DNA of 7,321 bases from the NCBI GenBank assembly GCA_937868025.1, contig CALMLJ010000361.1, positions 1-7,321 of the forward strand. Reading direction: 5' to 3'. Numbering within the stretch: position 1 is the first letter of the stretch; every line of letters begins with the position of its first letter. The stretch comes from an uncultured Acidimicrobiaceae bacterium. Its GTDB lineage: Bacteria; Actinomycetota; Acidimicrobiia; Acidimicrobiales; Microtrichaceae. The translations under genes and the position numbers were made by a program. Positions 1 to 5,546 of the stretch are shown piece by piece. The notes beneath the pieces were generated by a model. The model saw only the letters and a list, made by a program, of their open reading frames with translations, made no database searches and was not told where the DNA came from.

Positions 1-130
1 CGCCGAGGCGGCGGAGCCCACGGGCGACCGGCGTCGCGACGAGGTGGATCGGCAGCTCGGACCCGGCGGCCGGCACCGCGGTCGGTTCGGTGTCGGGTGT
101 GCCCGGTGTGGAGCGGAGGTGGCGTGGCAT
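1..130 (-). CDS. 5' part of an unidentified gene downstream of the glycosyltransferase (cut by window edge)
   Basis: On the reverse strand an ATG at 130 opens a frame with no stop codon up to the window edge (43 codons seen). It begins MPRHLRSTPG and is rich in Pro, Thr and Ala, then reads ELPIHLVATPVARGLRRLG. The start lies 28 bp after the glycosyltransferase stop. An AGGA sequence sits 6 bases upstream of the ATG, a reasonable ribosome binding site. Third codon positions are nearly all G or C, as in the neighbouring genes. Spacing and orientation suggest it is co-transcribed with the glycosyltransferase. In comparable synthase operons the next gene is often a membrane-fusion, PilZ or export partner, but nothing in these 43 residues identifies a family, so no function is assigned. 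It could also be a chance open frame, since GC-rich DNA has few stops. Confidence 0.5.
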   Translation of the reverse strand, partial: MPRHLRSTPGTPDTEPTAVPAAGSELPIHLVATPVARGLRRLG

Positions 131-158
131 CGGTGGTCCTGGAGGTCGGGACGGGGTG

Positions 159-1481
159 TCAGGAAGGGAGGACGGTGCCGGCGACCACGATGGCGACGGC
201 GATCAGGTAGGGGATGGCGGCGAGGGGGTTCCGGTTGCGTTCGCCCGAGTAGCCGCCCGATCGGGTGCCCCATCCGCTGTTGTGTCCCATGCGCGTGAAC
301 CCGAACAGGCGGATGGGCATGAGGAAGAAGGTGCTGATGAGGATGAACGCCGGCAGACGGAGCAGATCGTCGGGGCGGCGTTTGAGGTGGCGGGCCTGGC
401 GGATCGCCGACGACGCCGTGCTCATGACGACCGACATCGTGATCATCAGGCCCAGCGCGACCCAGCGGCCGTAGTGCGCGACGAACGCGCCGTAGATGTC
501 GGGGGAGTCGACGCGGCTCGCCCGGAAGACCCAGCCGGTGATCGTGCAGACGAGGAGGAACGGCAGGACGATGTCGCACACGTAGAAGAACGCGAGGGTC
601 CGGGCATTGCGGAGCATCCAGGGGAGCATCCGGGCGGTGTTGTACTGGCTGCCCCGGGCCCATCGCAGCTGCTGCTTCGCCATCTTCTTCCACGTGGTCG
701 GTGCGTCGGTGTACACCTCCGACGTCGCCTGGTAGACGGTGCGGTAGCCCTGCTTGAGCGCCTCGTTCGTCAGCGTCCGATCGTCGGACACCTCGAGGAA
801 GATGCCGAGGAACCGCTCCGACAGGAACGCGGGCATCGCGTCGACGAGGATCTGCCGCCGGAACGCGATGGTGCGACCGGGCAGGCAACCGACCGTGCCG
901 AGCACACTCATCGCGGGCATCGAGTACTCGTTGCGGACGCTTTCCATCCAGTCCGCCCACCGGGTGAGCACGTGGCGCTCCTGGGCGAGGATGTGCTGGC
1001 GGGTGGTGACCCCGCCGACCCGCTCGTCGGCGAACGGCTTCAACAGCTCACGCAGCGTCCCTGTTGTCCAGATCGTGTCCGAGTCGACGAGCACCGCGAT
1101 ATCGCCGAGCATCGCGTCGACCCCGACGCGAAGTGCGTTCCGCTTGCCCGGAACTTCGGTCCAGCGCCAGATCACCCGGTCGAAGCGTTCACAGATGCGT
1201 TCGAGCGGCTCGTTCCGCGGGCCGTTGATGACAACGATCACCTCGTCGGGGCCTTGGGCGACGATGCGCCGGAGCACTTCGTCGAACAGCTCCTCGGGCT
1301 CGTCGACGACCGGGATGATCACGCTGGTCGTCAGCGAGACGTCCTCGGTGTAGGGCCGATACCGACGCGACAGCTGCACGCGCCGGAGCCACACCACCCA
1401 CACCAGCGTCACGAAGATCGTGAAGAGGTAGACGCGGCCATTGGCCAGGGTGTCCCTGACCTGGAGCAGGAAGACGAACAA
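159..1481 (-). CDS. Membrane glycosyltransferase family 2 (processive synthase type, hyaluronan/cellulose synthase-like)
   Basis: A 440-aa inner-membrane GT2 enzyme, predicted to move sugars from a nucleotide-sugar donor onto a growing surface polysaccharide and to help export it. In order: one N-terminal membrane segment (about 15-34); a GT-A catalytic domain opening with SVIIPVVDEP (53-62); PGKRNAL (111-117); DSD (133-135, metal/nucleotide binding); TRQ (160-162); SDDRTLT (232-238, catalytic Asp region); and QQLRW (270-274), the QxxRW motif of processive synthases. About four hydrophobic segments follow (about 295-319, 340-360, 377-396, 418-438). This layout matches hyaluronan, cellulose and Alg8-type synthases; the polymer cannot be told from sequence. 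The only usable start in frame is a TTG at 1481, five bases after a GGGGG tract. An ATG at 1502 is in the same frame but is followed at once by TGA. It is probably in an operon with the partial gene at the left edge and separate from the sigma gene, because hairpins fill the gap. Confidence 0.88.
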   Translation of the reverse strand: MFVFLLQVRDTLANGRVYLFTIFVTLVWVVWLRRVQLSRRYRPYTEDVSLTTSVIIPVVDEPEELFDEVLRRIVAQGPDEVIVVINGPRNEPLERICERFDRVIWRWTEVPGKRNALRVGVDAMLGDIAVLVDSDTIWTTGTLRELLKPFADERVGGVTTRQHILAQERHVLTRWADWMESVRNEYSMPAMSVLGTVGCLPGRTIAFRRQILVDAMPAFLSERFLGIFLEVSDDRTLTNEALKQGYRTVYQATSEVYTDAPTTWKKMAKQQLRWARGSQYNTARMLPWMLRNARTLAFFYVCDIVLPFLLVCTITGWVFRASRVDSPDIYGAFVAHYGRWVALGLMITMSVVMSTASSAIRQARHLKRRPDDLLRLPAFILISTFFLMPIRLFGFTRMGHNSGWGTRSGGYSGERNRNPLAAIPYLIAVAIVVAGTVLPS

Positions 1482-1515
1482 GAACGCCCCCGAGAGTCAC
1501 ATGGTTCCAGCGGTT

Positions 1516-1529
1516 GCCACGGTTGTGGC
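1516..1529 (-). other. Small hairpin in the presumed leader of the glycosyltransferase gene
   Basis: GCCAC (1516-1520) and GTGGC (1525-1529) form a perfect 5-bp inverted repeat with a 4-base loop, about 35 bp upstream of the TTG start of the glycosyltransferase. It lies among three CGGTT words (near 1511, 1520, 1535). It is short enough to occur by chance; a role in the leader RNA is speculative. Confidence 0.25.
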
Positions 1530-1559
1530 GACGCCGGTTCCCATCGACCTCGGGGGCGG

Positions 1560-1581
1560 GTTCTTGAGGAGTTCTTGAGGC
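1560..1581 (+). repeat. Tandem 11-bp direct repeat (possible regulator site)
   Basis: GTTCTTGAGGA (1560-1570) is followed directly by GTTCTTGAGGC (1571-1581): two adjacent 11-bp units differing only in the last base. An 11-bp period is one helical turn and is the usual spacing of binding sites for OmpR/PhoB-family response regulators. The second unit runs into the left arm of the hairpin at 1576-1591. It lies upstream of the glycosyltransferase and downstream of the sigma gene, both read leftward. The repeat is directly seen; the regulatory role is inference. Confidence 0.45.
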
Positions 1582-1591
1582 GAACGCCTCA
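1576..1591 (-). terminator. Perfect inverted repeat downstream of the sigma gene, possible terminator hairpin
   Basis: TGAGGCG (1576-1582) and CGCCTCA (1585-1591) are perfect complements around two bases; as RNA this gives a 6-bp stem with loop GUUC on the reverse strand. It begins about 29 bases after the sigma gene stop. There is no U-tract after it, so it is not a textbook intrinsic terminator, though U-poor hairpins are proposed as terminators in actinobacteria. Alternatively, as duplex DNA it is a 16-bp palindrome that could bind a dimeric regulator. Confidence 0.4.
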
Positions 1592-1599
1592 GCTGTGCT

Positions 1600-1613
1600 G
1601 GGTATCGCTACCC
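1600..1613 (-). terminator. Second hairpin right after the sigma gene stop (GNRA-type loop)
   Basis: On the transcribed reverse strand GGGTA and TACCC pair around the loop GCGA, a stable GNRA tetraloop. It starts 6 bases after the sigma gene stop and lies 8 bases from the hairpin at 1576-1591, so the sigma mRNA ends in two tandem hairpins. This is consistent with a 3' end structure that terminates or protects the transcript; no U-tract follows it. Confidence 0.4.
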
Positions 1614-1619
1614 GTCGGC

Positions 1620-2558
1620 TCAGACGGCGAGCAGATCCTTGGCGCCGGTATCGGAGCTGGGGTGACGCAGCTTCGACATGGCGCGGGCCTCGATCTGGCG
1701 GATGCGCTCACGGGTGAGGTTGAAGTGCTCGCCCACCTCTTCGAGCGTGCGGGGCTCGCCGCGGTCGAGACCGAAGCGAAGCTTGAGGATCTGACGCTCA
1801 CGCTCGTCGAGCGGGAACAGCAGACGGTTGATCTGGTCGGGGAGCAGCGCCACCGCGGCGGACTCGAACGGCGACTCGGCGCCGCGGTCCTCGATCATGT
1901 CGCCCAGCTCGGCGTCGCCGTCGGCCCGGAGGGGCTCGGACAGGGACAGCGTGTCGGCGGCGTACCGCATCGCCTCGGTGACCTTGGCGATCGGCATGTC
2001 GAGCTCGACGGAGAGCTCGGCGAGGGTGGCCGGACGGCCGAGGCTCGTCTCGAGGCGGAAGCGGGCCTTCTGCAGACGGGACAGGACGTCGCCGGCGTGC
2101 ACGGGGAGGCGGATGGTGCGGCCCGTGTTGGCGATGCCGCGGGTGATCGCCTGGCGGATCCACCACGTGGCGTAGGTGGAGAACTTGAAGCCCTTGCGCC
2201 AGTCGAACTTCTCGACGGCGTGGATGAGGCCCAGGTTGCCCTCCTGGATCAGGTCGAGGAGCGGCAGGTTCGACGCCTGGTACTTCTTCGCGATCGACAC
2301 CACGAGGCGGAGGTTGGACTGGACGAACGCCAGCTCGGCCTCTTCGCCGGCGCGGATCGTGCGCCGCAACTCACGCTTGCGGGCAGCGGTGAGCGTGCGC
2401 TCGTTCGCCTCGAACTCGGTGCGTGCGGCCACGCCGGCCTCGATGGCCTTGGCAAGGGTGACCTCACCGTCCTTGGTGAGCAGCGGGTACTGCCCGATGT
2501 CGCTCAGATAGAGTCGGACGAGATCTTCTTCATCGCGCTCTGGTCGCTGCTTCGCCAC
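1620..2558 (-). CDS. RNA polymerase sigma factor, sigma-70 family, RpoD/group 2 type
   Basis: This protein directs RNA polymerase to -10/-35 promoters. Regions are complete from 1.2 to 4.2 (numbering from the GTG at 2567): region 1.2 DLVRLYLSDIG (15-25); region 2.1-2.4 from NLRLVVSIAKKY (85-96) through DLIQEGNLGL (105-114) to KFSTYATWWIRQAITR (128-143); region 3.0 TIRLPVH (151-157); region 4 from ERERQILKLRFGL (255-267) to the helix-turn-helix TRERIRQIEARAMSKLRHP (285-303). It lacks the acidic region 1.1 and the long non-conserved insert of large primary sigma factors. At about 312 aa it fits a group 2 (HrdB/SigB-like) factor, though a short primary sigma factor is possible. I prefer the GTG at 2558 because GAGGTG lies 6 bases before it; the in-frame GTG at 2567 overlaps that ribosome site and would add only three residues. 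It is divergent from the cyclase-like gene and followed by two hairpins. Confidence 0.93.
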   Translation of the reverse strand: MAKQRPERDEEDLVRLYLSDIGQYPLLTKDGEVTLAKAIEAGVAARTEFEANERTLTAARKRELRRTIRAGEEAELAFVQSNLRLVVSIAKKYQASNLPLLDLIQEGNLGLIHAVEKFDWRKGFKFSTYATWWIRQAITRGIANTGRTIRLPVHAGDVLSRLQKARFRLETSLGRPATLAELSVELDMPIAKVTEAMRYAADTLSLSEPLRADGDAELGDMIEDRGAESPFESAAVALLPDQINRLLFPLDERERQILKLRFGLDRGEPRTLEEVGEHFNLTRERIRQIEARAMSKLRHPSSDTGAKDLLAV

Positions 2559-2564
2559 TGGACA

Positions 2565-2570
2565 CACCTC
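2565..2570 (-). promoter_or_regulatory. Shine-Dalgarno sequence that decides the sigma factor start
   Basis: Read on the reverse strand, GAGGTG is followed by six bases (TGTCCA) and then GTG at 2558. This spacing favours 2558 over the GTG at 2567, which lies inside the site itself. It also shows that this gene uses a ribosome binding site, unlike several rightward genes in the window. Confidence 0.6.
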
Positions 2571-2648
2571 ATTCGTTTCGGATCGACGGTCATCGTGGTT
2601 GGGGCCTGCACGCGAATGCGGACGTCCAGCTCCAGCGGACCGGACTCC

Positions 2649-2667
2649 ATCATACGGGTGACGTCAA
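2649..2667 (-). promoter_or_regulatory. Possible promoter/operator region of the sigma gene
   Basis: On the reverse strand there is a near-consensus -10 hexamer TATGAT (2654 to 2649), about 90 bases before the sigma start. Just upstream lies TTGACG (2667 to 2662), only 7 bases away, too close to serve as its -35 element. TTGACG overlaps the 8-bp palindrome TGACGTCA (2659-2666), which could be an operator. The rest of the 2571-2804 gap holds a second leftward-reading GGGTATGAA (around 2729-2737), but no clear -35 partner was found for either. Promoter assignment is tentative. Confidence 0.35.
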
Positions 2668-2792
2668 GAGGCTTCCTCGGGCTGTTCTCAGGCGAGCCGC
2701 GACGCCGACATGACGTTCTTCATACCCGAAGCTCGACGTTCGTGGACTGCCGGCCCTGCCCCCTCCCCGGGTCAGGTGTCGGGACGACTCGG

Positions 2793-2804
2793 TAGGGTGC
2801 GGGC
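2793..2804 (+). promoter_or_regulatory. -10-like element 6 bases before the cyclase-like gene (leaderless start)
   Basis: TAGGGT (2793-2798), a TANNNT-type -10 hexamer, is followed by six bases and then the ATG at 2805. With usual -10 to +1 spacing, transcription would begin at or next to the A of the ATG. There is no Shine-Dalgarno sequence and no clear -35 element. Confidence 0.5.
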
Positions 2805-3767
2805 ATGACCGTCGAACGCTCTGTCGCCGGGCGCCTGCGGCGACTCACCGAGGAGCTGGCCGAGGAGGGGTTCGCGATCGACGTGACCGATCCGGTCGGC
2901 TCGGTGCTCCTCGCCGAGCTCGACTACGCGCTCCGGCCGGCGGTGCACGAGCGGCGGATCCCGAGCTTCGGGGCGATCGTCGAGCCCGGAGCCGACCCCT
3001 CCGGCTGGGACGCGGCCACCGATCTCTCCGTCACCCATCGGCATCTCGAGGGCTTCCCGGCGCGCGATGCCCGCCGATTCGCCGACGGTCTGTCGAGCTG
3101 GCTGGTTCGCCGCGGCGACCGCGACCTCGAGCTCGCCGTGTTCGACCGCCCCGCCGGTTCGGAACGTGATCTCGTGGTCATGGCCCAGGTCATGGATGCG
3201 ACCATCGTCCAACGTCACCCATCGGGCCTCGTGCGCATCGTCGGTGATGTCGGGGTCCTCCGGTGGGACGGTCTGAGCTGGCACCGCGAATCGCCCGTGT
3301 CGGACTGGATCGACGCGATGACCGCGTGCCGCCAGCACGGCGACCGCGACGTCCTGGGTCGTCTCCTCGAGTTCGCCGTGCACGATCTGGGCGCCCGCGG
3401 CATCGGTGCCCTGCTCATCTACCAACCGCTCGCACCCGACCTGCCGACCTGGGAGGTCCGGCTCCCCGAGCCACCGCCGCTCGACATCAACCGTCCGGCT
3501 GACCTGGCGCCCCTTCGTCACGTGCTCGGCCAGGTCGACGGTGCCGCTGTGTTCGACGACGTCGGCACCCTCCGTCAGCTCGGGGTGCGGCTCGTCCCGA
3601 GTCCCGAGGCCGAGGCGGATGTCGACGCCGTCCGGGGCACCCGACACACTTCGGCGCGGCGGTACAGCTTCGACGACCCGACGGCGACCTTGATCGTGAT
3701 CAGCGAGGACGGTCCCGTCATGGTCATGCGCAACGGCGAGATCCTCGGACGATCCGAGCTCCCGTGA
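2805..3767 (+). CDS. Diadenylate cyclase-like protein (C-terminal DAC/DisA_N domain with unassigned N-terminal domain)
   Basis: A 320-aa soluble protein with no signal peptide or membrane segment. The C-terminal part (about 182-316) matches the DAC domain, which joins two ATP into cyclic di-AMP. The domain opens with DVLGRLLEFAVHDLGARGIG (182-201). Next comes DGAAVF (245-250), carrying the conserved DGA motif, then GTRHTSA (278-284) at the RHR motif position, then TATLIVISEDG (293-303) and MRNGEILG (308-315), like the 'IVVSEE...DGEL' end of known DAC domains. Arg-His of RHR is kept, but the third residue is Thr, so activity may be altered. Residues 1-175 match no family I recognise; they include FDRPAGSERDLVVMAQVMDA and a tryptophan-rich DVGVLRWDGLSWH stretch, and could be one of the sensor-like N-terminal domains known from other DAC proteins. 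It lacks the DisA linker/HhH part and CdaA membrane helices. It is divergent from the sigma gene and its stop overlaps the next start. Confidence 0.75.
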   Translation: MTVERSVAGRLRRLTEELAEEGFAIDVTDPVGSVLLAELDYALRPAVHERRIPSFGAIVEPGADPSGWDAATDLSVTHRHLEGFPARDARRFADGLSSWLVRRGDRDLELAVFDRPAGSERDLVVMAQVMDATIVQRHPSGLVRIVGDVGVLRWDGLSWHRESPVSDWIDAMTACRQHGDRDVLGRLLEFAVHDLGARGIGALLIYQPLAPDLPTWEVRLPEPPPLDINRPADLAPLRHVLGQVDGAAVFDDVGTLRQLGVRLVPSPEAEADVDAVRGTRHTSARRYSFDDPTATLIVISEDGPVMVMRNGEILGRSELP

Positions 3768-5482
3768 TCGCAGTCCGAGGTCTGATGGCGGTGGTTGCGC
3801 TCGCGCTGACACTCCCTGCCACCGGCGCAACGACGCTCGCTCCGGAGGTGTGCGCTCCGGATGTCGGCGTCGTGACGTTGACCGGCACCGTGACCCCCGA
3901 CCTCGCGAAGACCTATCGGGTGGAGCCGTTCGAGGTGGCCACGGGCACCACCCGGGTCGAGGTCGGGTACTCGTGGACGCCGAGCGAGGGCACCACGCTC
4001 GATCTCGGCCTGTGGGACGCCGCCGGCTACCGCTCACCCGAGGGGTTCCGCGGATGGGGTGGGAGCCGCGAGGGTCGACTCGATCAGGGGATGTCCCGGG
4101 CGTGGGTGCAGGCGGACTCCGCCGAGCGAGCGTTCACGCCCGGCACCGTGGAGGCCGGCACGTGGTACGTCGAGCTGGGGTTCGCTGAGGTGGCGCCTGC
4201 CGGCGCCACCTGGACCGTCGAGCTGCGCTGCACCGATGACCCGGTCGGCCCCGAGATCGACGCCGACCCGGTCGATGCGTCCCACGTCGCCGACCCGGAT
4301 CCGGGGTGGTACCGGGGCGACTTCCACATGCACGGGTTCCACTCCAACCCCGAGGCCCCCGACAACGAAGGCTTCGTCCAATACGCCCGCGACGCGAACC
4401 TCGACTTCCTCCCGGTCACCGAATACGTCGTCAATCGTCACTGGAACGAATGGGGGGAGATGCAGCGGGCGAACCCCGACCTCCTCATCTGGCCCGGACG
4501 TGAGGTCATCACCTACTTCGGGCACGCCATCGTCCTCGGTGAGACGCCATCGACGGTCGAGTACCGACATGGGTTCGAGGACGTGACGCTGGGCTCGATC
4601 CAGGACGACGTGCTCGCCGACGGTGCGCTCTTCGGGATCGCCCATCCCACGGTCTTCCCGGAGCGGGACTTCGGCAGCACGTGCCGGGGCTGCGAGTTCC
4701 AGCTCTCCGACACGATCGACCCCGACCGGGTCGACACCGTCGAGGTCGTGACCGACGCAGTGGCCTACGGAACCGCCCCGAACCCGTTCGTGGCCACGGC
4801 CATCGACTTCTGGACGAACCTGCTCGTCAGCGGGCACCGGGTGACCGCGGTCAGCGGCTCCGACGACAAGCTCGGCCCGGACCTCGGCAGCGTGGCGACG
4901 GTGGTGTACGCCGACGAGTTGTCCCGCCCGGCCCTGCAACGCGCCGTTCGGGCCGGCCATGCGTACGTCCAGACCCGTGGTGCGTCCGGATCGCCCTCTC
5001 TCGAGTTGACGGCGACCACACCCGAGGGAGGTGAGGTGATGATGGGCGACACCGTCGTGGGCGACACCAGCACGATGACGGTGCGGGTGACCGACGGGGC
5101 AGGCCAGCGCCTCCGTGTCCTGCGTAACGGCGTCGAGGCCGCCGTCGTGGACGTCACCTCCTCGCCCTTCGTCCACTCGTTCACCGCCGACCGTACCGAC
5201 GACGAGGGGCCGCTCGGCACGTTCTGGGGCGTGCAGACGTTCGACGATCTCTCCTTGACGACCATCTCCAACCCGATCTTCCTCGCGGACGCGGCGCCGA
5301 CTGTCGCCCCAGCGCCGAGCACCACGGCGGCACCGGCACCGGCACCGGCACCGACCGCCATCGCCGATCGACCTGACGGCTCGGGCGGGTCGTCGTGGCG
5401 AGGGCCGTGGACGGCAGCGGGCGCCTTGGTCGTTGTCGTCCTGCTCCTGGTGCTGGCTCGGCGACGCGTGCGCGGTCGCTGA
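3764..5482 (+). CDS. Exported, membrane-anchored PHP-type metallohydrolase (CehA/McbA-like)
   Basis: A 572-aa protein of the PHP metal-dependent phosphoesterase superfamily. In order: signal peptide (about 1-22, with Arg5 before a hydrophobic core); a beta-rich domain (about 30-158) with Cys30 and Cys156 placed for a disulfide; PHP domain (about 181-403); a second beta-rich segment (about 411-508); an Ala/Pro linker (511-531); one membrane helix (about 549-566); and an Arg-rich cytoplasmic tail. PHP metal-site candidates are DFHMH (186-190), His193, TEY (219-221) where TDH is usual, PGREVITYFGHAIVLG (244-259, Glu247 and His254), IAHP (292-295) and GSDDK (365-369) where SDxH is usual. The catalytic domain would face outside. 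The substrate is unknown: relatives act on phosphoesters, or carbaryl in CehA. The GTG at 3764 gives a 4-bp overlap (GTGA) with the cyclase-like gene, implying translational coupling. The ATG at 3785 is possible, but loses the positive charge of the signal peptide. Confidence 0.83.
   Translation: MIAVRGLMAVVALALTLPATGATTLAPEVCAPDVGVVTLTGTVTPDLAKTYRVEPFEVATGTTRVEVGYSWTPSEGTTLDLGLWDAAGYRSPEGFRGWGGSREGRLDQGMSRAWVQADSAERAFTPGTVEAGTWYVELGFAEVAPAGATWTVELRCTDDPVGPEIDADPVDASHVADPDPGWYRGDFHMHGFHSNPEAPDNEGFVQYARDANLDFLPVTEYVVNRHWNEWGEMQRANPDLLIWPGREVITYFGHAIVLGETPSTVEYRHGFEDVTLGSIQDDVLADGALFGIAHPTVFPERDFGSTCRGCEFQLSDTIDPDRVDTVEVVTDAVAYGTAPNPFVATAIDFWTNLLVSGHRVTAVSGSDDKLGPDLGSVATVVYADELSRPALQRAVRAGHAYVQTRGASGSPSLELTATTPEGGEVMMGDTVVGDTSTMTVRVTDGAGQRLRVLRNGVEAAVVDVTSSPFVHSFTADRTDDEGPLGTFWGVQTFDDLSLTTISNPIFLADAAPTVAPAPSTTAAPAPAPAPTAIADRPDGSGGSSWRGPWTAAGALVVVVLLLVLARRRVRGR
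5329..5352 (+). repeat. Four tandem GGCACC hexamers encoding an Ala-Pro linker
   Basis: Four perfect copies of GGCACC lie inside the coding region for the Ala/Pro-rich linker between the extracellular domains and the membrane anchor of the PHP protein. Being a multiple of three, gain or loss of a unit would change linker length by two residues without a frameshift, so length may vary between strains. Confidence 0.8.
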
Positions 5483-5492
5483 GCCGGACCTT

Positions 5493-5519
5493 GGCGCGCA
5501 CCGGGCCGCGGCGCGCGCC
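5493..5519 (+). terminator. GC-only hairpin after the PHP gene, possible terminator
   Basis: GGCGCGC (5493-5499) and GCGCGCC (5513-5519) are perfect complements with a 13-base loop, starting 10 bases after the stop codon at 5482. All seven pairs are G-C. No run of T follows, so termination here would be of the U-poor type; alternatively it is simply GC-rich chance pairing. It separates the cyclase/PHP pair from the next gene. Confidence 0.4.
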
Positions 5520-5534
5520 GTGGGTCGTGTGGGC

Positions 5535-5546
5535 CATGATCAAGTC
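5535..5546 (+). promoter_or_regulatory. -10-like element 6 bases before the 139-aa orphan gene
   Basis: CATGAT (5535-5540) is followed by CAAGTC and the ATG at 5547, with no ribosome binding site. The same GGGCCATGAT block occurs at the same distance before the UspA gene (7151-7160), which supports a functional leaderless start rather than chance. Confidence 0.45.

Noticed and set aside
1189..1500. Reverse-strand frame starting with GTG at 1500, suspected as a frameshifted N-terminus of the glycosyltransferase
   Set aside because: The 440-aa frame already contains the N-terminal membrane segment and the first catalytic strand; the other frame gives Arg/Pro/Ala-rich nonsense.
2649..2667. TTGACG and TATGAT as a standard -35/-10 promoter for the sigma gene
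   Set aside because: Only 7 bases separate them, far from the usual 16-18, so they cannot form one classical promoter; reported only as separate elements.
90..2795. A 901-codon open frame on the + strand running across the glycosyltransferase and sigma genes
   Set aside because: It lies antisense to two genes with clear motifs, is full of Arg, Asp, Glu, Gly and His with no recognisable domain, and is explained by the rarity of stop codons opposite GC-rich genes.
2772..4037. 421-codon reverse-strand frame opposite the cyclase-like gene
   Set aside because: The forward frame shows DAC motifs, while the reverse product has only low-complexity Arg/Gly/Glu composition; it is an antisense shadow.
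4034..5176. 380-codon reverse-strand frame opposite the PHP gene
   Set aside because: Antisense shadow of a gene with clear PHP motifs; no domain and skewed composition.
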